Assembly (NCBI GenBank): GCA_022824565.1
Contig: JAJDZQ010000120.1
Span: 1 to 64,000, forward strand
Direction of reading: 5' to 3'
DNA from: Anaerolineae bacterium
GTDB lineage: Bacteria; Chloroflexota; Anaerolineae; Aggregatilineales; Phototrophicaceae
Length of the DNA stretch: 64,000 nucleotides
A program made the position numbers and the translations under genes. A model generated the notes under the pieces. That model was not told the origin of the DNA. It saw only the letters and a list, made by a program, of their open reading frames with translations, and made no database searches. Shown piece after piece: positions 36,929-45,098 of the stretch. Position 1 is the stretch's first letter, and each line of letters starts with the position of its first letter.

Positions 36929-37846
36929 ATGAGCCAATGGATCGAGGTCAGTCTGCGCGTCGATGGCGAAAGCGCAGAAGCTATCGCCGAAGTGCTGGGT
37001 CGTTATGGGCACCAAGGCGTCTCGCTGGAACAAGCCGACATCGCGCCAGATACCTGGGACGAAGTCGATCTGCCGCCGGCGCAGAACCTGATTTTGCGCG
37101 CCTACTTCCCCGACGATGCCCGCGCAGAAACCACCAAATCGCAGTTGGAAACCGCGCTGGGGCACATGCGCCGGCTCTACCCGATGCCAGAACCTGTTTA
37201 CCGCCTGCTCCGCGAGGACGATTGGGCGCAAGCCTGGAAAGCGCATTATCAACCGCTGCGCATAGGCAAACGGCTGTTGATCCGCCCGCGATGGATAGAT
37301 GTGGTGCCGGCCGACGGCGACATCGTCATCGCGCTGGACCCGGGCATGGCGTTCGGCACGGGCACGCACCCGACCACGCAGCTTTGCCTGCAAGCTCTGG
37401 AACGGGTGATCCAGCCCGGGCAGGTGGCGCTGGACCTGGGCTGTGGCAGCGGCATCTTGTCGATAGCGGCGGTCAAGCTGGGCGCGCGGCAGCTGTTGGC
37501 GCTGGATATCGATGCCATTGCGGTTGCGGCCACCCGAGAGAATGCCATCTACAACCAGGTCGCGAAGCGCATCACCGCACAGCAGGGCAGCCTAGATAGC
37601 GTGCGGTCGGCGGCGCGGCGCTTCGATCTGCTCATCGTCAATATATTGGCGCGCGTGATTATCCAGTTGGCGGCGCAGGGACTAGGCGAAATCGTGCGGC
37701 CGGGCGGAACAGCGCTTTTCAGCGGCATCATCGATGAACAAGCCGACGAGGTGGCAGCGGCGCTGGAGCGAGCGGGCTTGTCGATCGTGACGCGGCAGAG
37801 GCAGGGTGATTGGCTGCTCTTTGAAACGCGGCGGCTGGCGGAGTAG
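36929..37846 (+). CDS. prmA: Ribosomal protein L11 methyltransferase
   Basis: A 305-residue methyltransferase. The N-terminal domain (WIEVSLRVDGESAEAIAEVL) recognises L11; GMAFGTGTHPTTQLCLQALE and the SAM motif ALDLGCGSGILSIAAVKLGA are PrmA-specific, with the catalytic-region NILARVI near residue 235. It trimethylates L11. prmA after dnaJ is a common arrangement. Confidence 0.95.
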   Translation: MSQWIEVSLRVDGESAEAIAEVLGRYGHQGVSLEQADIAPDTWDEVDLPPAQNLILRAYFPDDARAETTKSQLETALGHMRRLYPMPEPVYRLLREDDWAQAWKAHYQPLRIGKRLLIRPRWIDVVPADGDIVIALDPGMAFGTGTHPTTQLCLQALERVIQPGQVALDLGCGSGILSIAAVKLGARQLLALDIDAIAVAATRENAIYNQVAKRITAQQGSLDSVRSAARRFDLLIVNILARVIIQLAAQGLGEIVRPGGTALFSGIIDEQADEVAAALERAGLSIVTRQRQGDWLLFETRRLAE

Positions 37847-37850
37847 GCGC

Positions 37851-38561
37851 ATGGCACAGCTGCAGGGAAATGCGCGCGCCGACTATGTACGCGGCATGTT
37901 CGACCGCATTGCCGGGCGCTATGACCTGATGAACCGGCTCATTACCGGCGGCCAAGACCGCAAGTGGCGGCGTTTCGCTGTCCAGGTGGCGGCTTTGCCA
38001 GCGCGGGGCCGGCTGCTGGATATCGCCACGGGGACGGGTGATATCGCCCGCGAAATGTTGAAGCAGCAGCCAGAAGCCCGCGTGCATGGCGCTGATTTTG
38101 CACTGGAAATGATGCGCGTGGGGCAGGTCCGGCGCGGTGGCAACACGATCGACTGGGCAGGAGCGGATGCCCTGCGCTTGCCCTATGCCGATGCCAGTTT
38201 TGATGCCGTGATTTCGGCTTATCTGCTGCGCAATGTCATCGATATTCCGCAAGCCCTGGCCGAACAACGGCGCGTCTTGCGCAGCGGCGGACGCATCGTC
38301 ATCCTGGATACCTCGCCAGCGCCGAATACCGTGCTGAAGCCACTGATAAACTTGCATCTGAAGCTGGGCATCCCCCTGCTGGGGCGGCTGGTGGCTGGCA
38401 AAGCGGCTGCCGATGCCTATCGTTATCTGCCCGAGTCGACTGCGCTTTTCAAGACGCCACAGGAATTGGCGCAGCTGGTGGAAACAGCCGGTTTCTGTGA
38501 CGTGCGTTATCAAATCTTTATGCTGGGCACGATGGCGGTGCATTGGGGGCAGAAAGCATAA
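37851..38561 (+). CDS. ubiE: Demethylmenaquinone / 2-polyprenyl C-methyltransferase
   Basis: A 236-residue UbiE/MenG enzyme: FDRIAGRYDLMNRLITGGQDRKWRR at the start, the SAM loop LLDIATGTGDIAREML, and AYLLRNVIDIPQALAEQRRVLRSGGRIVILDTS. It methylates demethylmenaquinone (or the ubiquinone precursor). With complex I in the same window a menaquinone respiratory chain is likely. The start at 37851 is 4 bp after prmA; the frame opens at 37806 inside prmA. It converges with infA. Confidence 0.9.
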   Translation: MAQLQGNARADYVRGMFDRIAGRYDLMNRLITGGQDRKWRRFAVQVAALPARGRLLDIATGTGDIAREMLKQQPEARVHGADFALEMMRVGQVRRGGNTIDWAGADALRLPYADASFDAVISAYLLRNVIDIPQALAEQRRVLRSGGRIVILDTSPAPNTVLKPLINLHLKLGIPLLGRLVAGKAAADAYRYLPESTALFKTPQELAQLVETAGFCDVRYQIFMLGTMAVHWGQKA

Positions 38562-38618
38562 CGAGCCACCGCAGCGATGACTCGTCCAGATTCAGATTGG
38601 ATGCGGGGCAACAAGCGC

Positions 38619-38855
38619 TCAGGTGCGCACATTGTCCTTATGGCGGTAAATGATGCGACCGCGATTCATATCGTAGGGGGACATCTCCACCTTGACGCGG
38701 TCTCCCAACAAAATACGGATGTAAAATTTGCGCATCTTGCCCGATAGGTAGGCGAGCAAGCGGTGCCCATTTTCCAACTCAACCATGAATTGTGTATTTG
38801 GCAGCGCCTCGACGACCGTTCCTTCTACTTCAATCTTCTCTTCTTTCTTTGCCAT
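38619..38855 (-). CDS. infA: Translation initiation factor IF-1
   Basis: A 78-residue OB-fold protein: [24 protein letters not shown], then [29 protein letters not shown], nearly the consensus for IF-1 with the N-terminal MAKKEEK. It sits in the ribosomal A site during initiation. A GGAGG ribosome site lies 6 nt upstream of the ATG. rpsU is upstream on the same strand with a long hairpin element between them. Confidence 0.97.
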   Translation of the reverse strand: MAKKEEKIEVEGTVVEALPNTQFMVELENGHRLLAYLSGKMRKFYIRILLGDRVKVEMSPYDMNRGRIIYRHKDNVRT

Positions 38856-38940
38856 GTGCCTCCTGCTATTCGATTCTCGACCATTTCACAAAAATACAGC
38901 TTTCCCAATCTCAGTGGAAGCCAATAAGCTATGCATCAAT

Positions 38941-39038
38941 TTGCAGAATCTGTGCAAGGGAGAGTCTTGTCTCGCCCAATTCTACCGGCAGGTATGTGGG
39001 CGACCCAAGGATCAGCCCTGCACAGATTCCACTTGCAA
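38941..39038. other. Long near-complete palindrome between rpsU and infA (candidate structured RNA or palindromic mobile repeat)
   Basis: The 194-bp gap between the two genes is largely one foldback. Perfect 11-bp arms GAATCTGTGCA (38946-38956) and TGCACAGATTC (39019-39029) enclose GGG/CCC, then GAGTCTTG (38962-38969)/CAAGGATC, TCGCCCA (38972-38978)/TGGGCGA (38997-39003) and TACC-GGCA-GGTA at the tip. A further TTGCA/TGCAA pair extends the base to 38941-39038. No T tract follows on either strand. Confidence 0.65.
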
Positions 39039-39049
39039 GACACAAGTAT

Positions 39050-39241
39050 TCAGTTGCGACGCAGGCGACGCCGCGACCGGCGAATAGCCTTTTTCTTCTC
39101 GATGCGACGCAGTTCGCTCTTGGAGATATGCCAGCGCTTGCGACGCACCGTGCTCAAAATGCCGGCGTTGGTCACGCGCTTGCGAAAGCGGCGCAGCAAC
39201 TGCTCTTGACTTTCGCCTGGTTTGAGTTTGACAGAAGCCAT
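39050..39241 (-). CDS. rpsU: Small ribosomal subunit protein bS21
   Basis: A 63-residue, very basic protein: VKLKPGESQEQLLRRFRKRVTNAGILSTVRRKRWHISKSELRR and an Arg-rich tail. The ESxExxLRRFxR and 'R....K' spacing are those of S21, which supports 30S initiation. It lies between the S1 gene and infA on the same strand, so translation-initiation components are grouped. Confidence 0.93.
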   Translation of the reverse strand: MASVKLKPGESQEQLLRRFRKRVTNAGILSTVRRKRWHISKSELRRIEKKKAIRRSRRRLRRN

Positions 39242-39302
39242 TCTGTTCTCACCACCTTCACAATACTAGGGTCGGCCTGGAGTGTACACGACAATGCAGG
39301 CC

Positions 39303-40628
39303 TTATACAGGCTGATTCTCGGCATCCGCCTGCGCCTGCGCGTCTGCGGATTCTTCTTGAGTCTGCTCGGCTTCGGCTTGTTCTTGAGTCTGCTCGGCTT
39401 CGGCTTGTTCTTGAACCTGCTCGGCTTCGGCTTGTTCTTGGGCTTGCGCGGCTTCGGCTTCTTGCTGGGCAGCGGCGACCAATTCCAGCTGACGTTCTTC
39501 CCATTGGGCTTTCTCGGTCTCCGTCACCTCGGTCAGGCTCAAGCCCAGACGTTGTCGCTCGGATTCGATGCTGATGATGCGCATAAGCAGCTTCTGCCCT
39601 TCATAGAGGTGTCGCTGCGGGTTGTCATCGGGATTGCTGGACATTTGACTGACATGCAGCAGCGCTTCAATGCCTGGGTCGAGGCTGATGAATGCGCCGA
39701 AAGACTCCAGGCGGCTGATGACGCCTTCGACCAACTTGCCAATATGATACATGTCGTCGACCAGGGTCCAGGGGTTCGGCTGCAAACGTTTCAGGCTCAA
39801 GCCGATGCGCTTGCCTTGCGAGTCCAGGTTTAGCACGAAGACATCGATCTTGTCGCCCACCGCCAGGACCTGGCTGGGGTGCCGCACACGGTGCCAAGCC
39901 AGTTCGGAGATATGGATCAAGCCGTCTGCGCCGCCCAGATCGACAAATGCGCCAAAGTCGCACAAGCCGCTGACCACGCCGCTGCGGGATGTGCCTTCTT
40001 GCAGCTCGCTCAGCAGCTTCTCTTTGCGGGCGACACGATTCTCGCGCTCGGCTTCCAGCTGGCTGAAGACCAGACGCCGGCGTTTGCGGTTGACTTCAAT
40101 GACTTTGACTGTAATTTCATTGCCGATGAGATTCTGCAAATGCGTGATGCGATCGTCTTCTTTCAATCCGCGAGGCAGGTCAATCACATGGCTGGCGGGC
40201 ACAAAACCGCGCAGATGCCCAAAGCTGACGATGATGCCACCTTTGTTAGAATCGGTTATTTCGCCGCTGTAGAGGCTTTCGGCGTTCATCATTTCTTCTG
40301 CGCGCAGCCAGTCTTCGTTTTGACGGGCTTGGGCTGCGGACAAAATGAGATTGCCTTCGTTGTCATTGAGATTGACAACAGCCACAGCAATCTGCGCATT
40401 GACTTCGAAGTCGCGCGTGCTCATGCCCATGCGCTCAATATCGCTGCGTGTGACGATGCCATCTTGCTTCCAGCCGATATCCACGATCAAGCCCTGGCTG
40501 TCGATGCCCATCACTGTGCCGCTGACGATATCGCCGCGTTCGATGCTGCTTGTCGCCAGCGATTCTTCTAGCAAAGCTGCGAAGTCCAGCTCTTCCACCA
40601 CTGTGTCTACTGCGATTTGTGCCTGCAT
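39303..40628 (-). CDS. S1-domain RNA-binding protein (bS1-like), copy A
   Basis: A 441-residue protein with four S1 (OB-fold) domains at about 33-100, 118-185, 204-275 and 290-360 (for example RGDIVSGTVMGIDSQGLIVDIGWKQDGIV and SGVVSGLCDFGAFVDLGGADGLIHISELAW). A long acidic, Gln-rich C-terminal tail carries four near-identical 9-residue repeats (AEAEQTQEQ). S1 proteins bring mRNA to the 30S subunit. I start at ATG 40628; a TTG at 40634 with AGGGAG upstream is also possible. It lies after copy B and before rpsU. It has its own strong promoter and a hairpin in the leader. Confidence 0.85.
   Translation of the reverse strand: MQAQIAVDTVVEELDFAALLEESLATSSIERGDIVSGTVMGIDSQGLIVDIGWKQDGIVTRSDIERMGMSTRDFEVNAQIAVAVVNLNDNEGNLILSAAQARQNEDWLRAEEMMNAESLYSGEITDSNKGGIIVSFGHLRGFVPASHVIDLPRGLKEDDRITHLQNLIGNEITVKVIEVNRKRRRLVFSQLEAERENRVARKEKLLSELQEGTSRSGVVSGLCDFGAFVDLGGADGLIHISELAWHRVRHPSQVLAVGDKIDVFVLNLDSQGKRIGLSLKRLQPNPWTLVDDMYHIGKLVEGVISRLESFGAFISLDPGIEALLHVSQMSSNPDDNPQRHLYEGQKLLMRIISIESERQRLGLSLTEVTETEKAQWEERQLELVAAAQQEAEAAQAQEQAEAEQVQEQAEAEQTQEQAEAEQTQEESADAQAQADAENQPV
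39354..39461. repeat. 27-bp tandem repeat inside the S1 copy A tail
   Basis: Four copies of a 27-bp unit starting at 39354, 39381, 39408 and 39435 (TTCTTGAGTCTGCTCGGC...), encoding AEAEQVQEQ-type nonapeptides on the minus strand. Copy number could vary between strains. Confidence 0.85.
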
Positions 40629-40692
40629 AACCAACTACTCTCCCTGAACGATTGACTTGCGGATTTGTGGCGAGGCTGGCGCGCGCACAGGC

Positions 40693-40730
40693 AAAATAAA
40701 ACCTGGCTACAGCCACGCTGCATGACCAGG
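40693..40730 (-). terminator. Rho-independent-like terminator in the S1 copy A leader
   Basis: Minus strand: AGCCTGG-type arm, inner CAGC-GTG-GCTG stem, then CCAGGTT, followed by TTTTATTTT (40693-40701). Pairing is 7 bp outside plus 4 bp inside. It lies after the stop of S1 copy B but also downstream of the best promoter for copy A, so it may be a terminator for copy B, an attenuator for copy A, or both. Confidence 0.55.
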
Positions 40731-40809
40731 CTCGGGTACATCAGCTCGTCTGTGTCTGCGAAGCGAACAACACTACAAGACAGATCTAATCTCGCCAACA
40801 ATCGGCGGC

Positions 40810-40838
40810 ATTGTACAGACGCGGAAGCCCAGTGTCAA
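40810..40838 (-). promoter_or_regulatory. Strong sigma-70 promoter for S1 copy A
   Basis: Minus strand TTGACA, 17 nt, TACAAT. The predicted leader to the ATG at 40628 is about 175 nt and contains the terminator-like hairpin. Confidence 0.7.
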
Positions 40839-40872
40839 CCTCGGTTGGCGGGCAATTCGCTTTGCGGCAGCG

Positions 40873-42030
40873 CTAGGCCAAGCCGACGTCTTCTACGTCT
40901 TGGTTGGGCGATTCTGGCTGGTCGGCCTCTGTGCCCCAGCGCTGCGTAAAGCCGACACGGCGCTTCTCTGGCTCCAGATGGCTGATGCGCAAAGACATGT
41001 GGTCGCCCTTTTGCACATAAGAATAGGGTTCTTTCAGCGCGCCATCGCCCATCTCGCTGAGGTGGAGCAAGCCTTCCAAGCCATCTTCCAGCGCGACAAA
41101 TGCGCCGAAGTCGACCACATTGGTGACATAGCCTTCCACCAGCTGGCCCTCGTGATAGCGGAATTGCGCATCGTCCCAGGGGTCGCTGAGCAGACGTTTG
41201 CGGCTGAGCGCGATTCGATTGGTCTGGCGGTCGAGGTTGAGCACGAAGACTTCGATTTCTTGGCCGATCTGCAAGATATCACGCGGATGATCGACACGGT
41301 GCCAGGCCAGCTCGCTGACATGGATCAAGCCGTCTGCGCCGCCGATATTGACAAATGCGCCGAAGTCGCGGATGCCAGTCACCACGCCTTTCACGACATC
41401 GCCCACGTTAAGCTCGGCCAACAGCTGGGCTTTGCGCCTTGCTCGCCATTCGCGCTGCGCTTCTCGTTCGCTGAAGATCAACCGGCGGCGGTCTTGATCG
41501 ACTTCAATGATCTTGACACTCAGTGTATTGCCGATAAGTTCGCTCATCGCCTCGCGGCGGTCGGCTGACAAACGAACGGAGACCAGGTGTGAGCCAGGGA
41601 TGAAGCCTTCCAGCCGATTCCAGCGGACGAGCGCGCCACCTTTGTTATAGCCGCTGACTTTGACATCAACCGCATCCTGCGATTTGAGCAGCTCGCGCGC
41701 TTTTTCCCAGTCGTACCGTTGCAATCCCATGTTGATCGAGACGATGAGATTGTCATTTTGGTCGCGCGGATTGACAACATACACAGGCACGTTTGCGCCC
41801 GACTCGAGGCTGGCTCGGAAGTCGTCATCCATGCGCTCCAGGTCTTGCGAGGGCACGATGCCATCTTGCTTTGCGCCCAGGTCGACGATGATTTCGCGTT
41901 CATCAATTTGCAAAATGGTCGCTTCGCGGATTTCGCCGCGCCGCGGTGGTGTAAAGGCGAAATCAAAAGACGAGGCAAACATCTCCTCGAAGCTCTCTTC
42001 TTCTCCGCCGATTGCCGTATATTCGCTCAT
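40873..42030 (-). CDS. S1-domain RNA-binding protein (bS1-like), copy B
   Basis: A 385-residue protein with four S1 domains, paralogous to copy A: RRGEIREATILQIDEREIIVDLGAKQDGIVP, then GYNKGGALVRWNRLEGFIPGSHLV, VGDVVKGVVTGIRDFGAFVNIGGADGLIHVSELAWHRVDHP, and EGYVTNVVDFGAFVALEDGLEGLLHLSEM. It ends without the repeat tail of copy A. I start at MSEYTAI (42030); GGAGG lies further upstream (about 14 nt), and the frame opens at 42063. It may act with copy A as a divided ribosomal protein S1. Confidence 0.85.
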   Translation of the reverse strand: MSEYTAIGGEEESFEEMFASSFDFAFTPPRRGEIREATILQIDEREIIVDLGAKQDGIVPSQDLERMDDDFRASLESGANVPVYVVNPRDQNDNLIVSINMGLQRYDWEKARELLKSQDAVDVKVSGYNKGGALVRWNRLEGFIPGSHLVSVRLSADRREAMSELIGNTLSVKIIEVDQDRRRLIFSEREAQREWRARRKAQLLAELNVGDVVKGVVTGIRDFGAFVNIGGADGLIHVSELAWHRVDHPRDILQIGQEIEVFVLNLDRQTNRIALSRKRLLSDPWDDAQFRYHEGQLVEGYVTNVVDFGAFVALEDGLEGLLHLSEMGDGALKEPYSYVQKGDHMSLRISHLEPEKRRVGFTQRWGTEADQPESPNQDVEDVGLA

Positions 42031-42220
42031 GGGTTTGGGCAAGCCTCCTGCTGTGCAGGTCATTGACGTGTCGCAGCTATTCTGCGCATTGGCGTTTCAT
42101 CAGCTGGGTCGCGCATGAATCCAGTCTTCAATCGTTGCTCTGCTTCTACTCTAACATGAACAAGCGAGATTGCGCACAAAATGACCGTGCCACAACTCGC
42201 GCCGATCGGCAACAGCAATC

Positions 42221-42251
42221 AGTATAACGCAAATTGTCGCGCAAGACACAA
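42221..42251 (-). promoter_or_regulatory. Candidate promoter of S1 copy B
   Basis: Minus strand TTGTGT, 19 nt, TATACT, giving a leader of about 180 nt. The spacer is longer than ideal. Confidence 0.45.
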
Positions 42252-42265
42252 GATCGGCAGCGATT

Positions 42266-42796
42266 TCAATTCTGAGGCGGCTGGCCGGCATAATCGCGCC
42301 CCAGCAAGCCGCGGTCGATCTCCCAGGGATAAACGACATAGACATCGGTCACATCGCCATACAAGTCGGGCTTTGTATCGGAAAACAGGCTGCGATATGG
42401 ATGATAGTGCAGCACGCAGCTGACGGGCGTACCGCCGGCCGCGTTGACCCGGTCGCGCACGGCAATGCTGGTGCGGCCGCTGCCCCAGACATCATCGACC
42501 ACCAGGGTGCGGCGTCCGCGCAGCAAATCTGGATCGGGGAATTGCAAGAAGCTGGGCCATGCCATCATGCTGGCGCGCGCGGCAGCCACAAAGTCCACCG
42601 ATGCCGTAAGCAGATGCTGGATGCTCAGCGCCTCTGCCAACAGGCCGCCCGGGATAACCCCGCCACGCGTAATCATGACCATAGCGCCAAAGGGACCCAG
42701 CAGCTGGATGCGCGGTATCAGCCCATCTATCAACTCATCGACCTCTGCCCAGCTGATCAAACGCGGCGGTCCGGAATCATCCGGGCGCATCAGCAT
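42266..42796 (-). CDS. Phosphoribosyltransferase (hypoxanthine/xanthine PRTase-like)
   Basis: A 176-residue type I PRTase: the PRPP loop TLVVDDVWGSGRTS, an upstream MVMITRGGVIPGGLLAEAL segment, and the hood region ISWAEVDELIDGLIPRI. Related proteins salvage xanthine, guanine or hypoxanthine. GGGAG precedes the ATG at 42796; the frame extends upstream into the methyltransferase gene without similarity. It is the last gene of the cluster before the S1 pair. Substrate uncertain. Confidence 0.78.
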   Translation of the reverse strand: MLMRPDDSGPPRLISWAEVDELIDGLIPRIQLLGPFGAMVMITRGGVIPGGLLAEALSIQHLLTASVDFVAAARASMMAWPSFLQFPDPDLLRGRRTLVVDDVWGSGRTSIAVRDRVNAAGGTPVSCVLHYHPYRSLFSDTKPDLYGDVTDVYVVYPWEIDRGLLGRDYAGQPPQN

Positions 42797-42843
42797 ACTG
42801 TCTCCCTTTCTCTGCAACGGCGAATAAACCAGCGCTTCCACAA

Positions 42844-44043
42844 TTATAGTGAGATTCGTGACGCTTGCCCAAGTTTGGGTTCTTCGCAGAGGATGGCGAT
42901 TGGTTTGCCACGGCAGCGCGTCATGACCAGCACACAAGCATCGCCCTCGCCGCCCAGCCGCAAGCGGGCGATCAACTCGTCGGGACGCATGGCAAAGCCG
43001 CGTTTCTTGACTGTGACGCGCCCGATGCCTCGCGCCAGCAAATGACGCCGCAGCCGCTTCAGCTGAAAAGGCAGCCACTCGCGGATTTTCCAGCAACGCG
43101 CCCAGGGCGTCGATACAGGCTGGTCGAGTGTCAAGAAGGCTATGCTTTCGTCCAGCATAGACGCATCAAGCCGCCGCCCCAGGGTCTGCACCAACCCAGC
43201 GCGCAGCACAGCCGGGTCGGGCTCGAGCAACCAGGTTCGCGGGTGTGTGACAGCCAGGCCAGCCTCGCCATCATCCTGCAGGTGCAGCGCTTCTGTCGCT
43301 CGCAGCAAGGTGGCGAAGGGCTGGGCGGAATCACGATGCAGCCACAGCAGCGCCTCGCTCAGCCGCCCCTGCACCGAAATGAATTCCAGGGCACCGCCAT
43401 AGGCTGCGACCTGGCGCAGGTTGAGGCCCGGCGATAACTTGATGCCAACTTCGCGCGCGCGCCATTTTCGCGCCAGTGACAGCGGCGGTTGATATGCCTC
43501 CACATGCTGGATGCGCCTGCCTCTGTCATCTCGGCGGGCGGGGTCAAAGAAGATCGCGTCATACCCACCGGGTATGCCAGCGCGGATATCGCACACCGTG
43601 AATTGTGTTGGCAGTTGCAGCGCAAAGCCGTTGTGGCGAGCGATGGCGATGTGGACGGGGTCGATGTCCAAACCATGGACTTCGCGATTCGCCGCGGCGA
43701 AAGCAAGACTGTCTGCGCCGATGCCACAGCACAAATCCAACAATCGGCTCGATTCAAACTGGCGCGCGCGATATTGGCGCACGAGAAGACCGCTGGCTTG
43801 CTGCAAGCCGGCATCGGTGAAAAGCATACGCCGCCCCTGCACAGGAAACTTGGCGGTGGCTGTCTTGCGCAGTTGCAGGGTAGTCAATATCGCCGCTGCT
43901 TCGGGAGCCGTCAGCATTCGCCGCAACTGGCTGAGCAAAGGCAACAGCTTGGCAGCGGACAGATCGGCATTTGCCAACGAGACCAATTGCTTTTGGGCGC
44001 GCTCGGTCTGCAAGAAGGCGATGTCGTCCAGGCTCAGCGGCAT
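42844..44043 (-). CDS. SAM-dependent methyltransferase with THUMP-like C-terminal domain
   Basis: A 399-residue class I methyltransferase. The SAM loop LLDLCCGIGADSLAFA and acidic EVHGLDIDPVHIAIARHN are clear; IFFDPARRDDRGRRIQHVEAYQPPL carries the DPAR motif characteristic of this group, in which a C-terminal THUMP-like domain (TVKKRGFAMRPDELIARL) probably binds RNA. The substrate is not established; a tRNA or rRNA base is likely from the RNA-metabolism context. It follows the methyltransferase-like protein by 9 bp. Confidence 0.78.
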   Translation of the reverse strand: MPLSLDDIAFLQTERAQKQLVSLANADLSAAKLLPLLSQLRRMLTAPEAAAILTTLQLRKTATAKFPVQGRRMLFTDAGLQQASGLLVRQYRARQFESSRLLDLCCGIGADSLAFAAANREVHGLDIDPVHIAIARHNGFALQLPTQFTVCDIRAGIPGGYDAIFFDPARRDDRGRRIQHVEAYQPPLSLARKWRAREVGIKLSPGLNLRQVAAYGGALEFISVQGRLSEALLWLHRDSAQPFATLLRATEALHLQDDGEAGLAVTHPRTWLLEPDPAVLRAGLVQTLGRRLDASMLDESIAFLTLDQPVSTPWARCWKIREWLPFQLKRLRRHLLARGIGRVTVKKRGFAMRPDELIARLRLGGEGDACVLVMTRCRGKPIAILCEEPKLGQASRISL

Positions 44044-44052
44044 CTGGGCAGG

Positions 44053-44859
44053 CTACTCGTCAGGCGCTTCGGCAGATGCGGGGTCGATGTCGATGTAAAC
44101 GATGCTTTCGCCGCGCAGCGACACCAGAGTCGGGTTTATGCGCAGCCCAAACGACCAGGTTTGCGCGGTTTCGCGGTTGAACTTGCCGACCTTGTTCACA
44201 TCGCGGACGAGCCCGGCGAGCACAGCCGGCTGCATGAAGCCGACCGCTTTGGGCAAGCTGCTGAATGCGAGCAAAACCGGCTGTGGGGGCGCTGCGATGG
44301 CGGCGGCGCGCCAGCTGATTGTATCGTTTGGGCTGCGCGCCCAGGCCGGCTTATTGGGCTGTTGCTGGATCAACAGATGCAGGTAGCGCCCGCGGAAGCG
44401 CGCCATGTCCAGCGAGTCGGCGTCCCTGCGAGCGACGCTTTGGATGCGCCTGTGTGGTTCGTCTGCGCTGTGCGGTTTTTCGCCGCGCATCAACACACCC
44501 AGATCGTCAAGCGCCGGCTCGATCAAGATGCGCACAAACCCGCGCTCGCCCAATAACTCACCAAGCTGCCGGCTGACCCTGCCCCGCGGCTGCACAGCAA
44601 TGAAACGTCCGCCGCCGCGCAGCAACTTGAGCGCTTCGTCCAACAAGTCGCTCGTCAGCGGCACATCGCAGGCGACGATGGCATCGAGGCTGTTGGGCTG
44701 GCAGGCTTGCCTGGGCAGAGGCTGCAAATCGGCGCGCGCCTCGCCCAAGATGGCGGCCGAGCCACCATCCAGATCCAGCAGTCGCAAGGTGGCCGAACTG
44801 GGCGGCAGCTGTTTTGCCATCGCCAAGACGAAGTGTCGCCGCAGCTGCAGCGCCGTCAT
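44053..44859 (-). CDS. Methyltransferase-like protein of unknown function
   Basis: A 268-residue protein whose first 115 residues resemble a SAM-methyltransferase core (ATLRLLDLDGGSAAILG, SLDAIVACDVPL, EALKLLRGGGRFIAVQPRG), but the glycine-rich loop is degenerate (LDLDGGS instead of DxGxGxG). The second half is an unassigned alpha/beta region (SVARRDADSLDMARFRGRYLHLLIQQQPNKPAW) ending with an acidic tail. Start overlaps the previous gene's stop as TGATG. Possibly inactive or a SAM-binding regulator. Confidence 0.55.
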   Translation of the reverse strand: MTALQLRRHFVLAMAKQLPPSSATLRLLDLDGGSAAILGEARADLQPLPRQACQPNSLDAIVACDVPLTSDLLDEALKLLRGGGRFIAVQPRGRVSRQLGELLGERGFVRILIEPALDDLGVLMRGEKPHSADEPHRRIQSVARRDADSLDMARFRGRYLHLLIQQQPNKPAWARSPNDTISWRAAAIAAPPQPVLLAFSSLPKAVGFMQPAVLAGLVRDVNKVGKFNRETAQTWSFGLRINPTLVSLRGESIVYIDIDPASAEAPDE

Positions 44860-45047
44860 CAGCTATTGCTCGCCGCCACCTTCATCAACTGCAGAAACTC
44901 TTCCCATTCTTCGCGGAAGAAATGCAGGGTAACCGCGCCCAGCTCGACATGATAAGTCAGCTCGTCATCAGCCTGGCGCACTTCCCAGACCAGATAATTG
45001 TCGGTTTCGGCGAGCGCGTTATTGTCACTGCTATTCGTGTTGGTCAT
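44859..45047 (-). CDS. Small conserved-looking protein
   Basis: A 62-residue protein: Asn/Asp-rich start, then YLVWEVRQADDELTYHVELGAVTLHFFREEWEEFLQLMKVAASN, predicted to be strand-strand-helix. No family recognised. It lies between pnp (51 bp after its stop) and the methyltransferase-like gene (1-nt overlap). A TTG at 45059 with GAAGATAG upstream is an alternative start giving four more residues. Confidence 0.55.
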   Translation of the reverse strand: MTNTNSSDNNALAETDNYLVWEVRQADDELTYHVELGAVTLHFFREEWEEFLQLMKVAASNS

Positions 45048-45098
45048 CGCGAATGGCAACTATCTTCTGCTCGATGCGTCTGTAACACGCTGCGCTCG

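Noticed and set aside
39033-39037. Target-site duplication (TTGCA) proving the foldback is a transposon
   Set aside because: The right copy is three bases away from the arm and TTGCA is short, so the match could be chance.
38941-39038. Signal recognition particle (4.5S) RNA gene
   Set aside because: It is one long hairpin like 4.5S RNA, but the apical loop is GGCA (UGCC on the other strand) and the conserved GGAA-loop and adjacent asymmetric-loop sequences of SRP RNA are absent on both strands.
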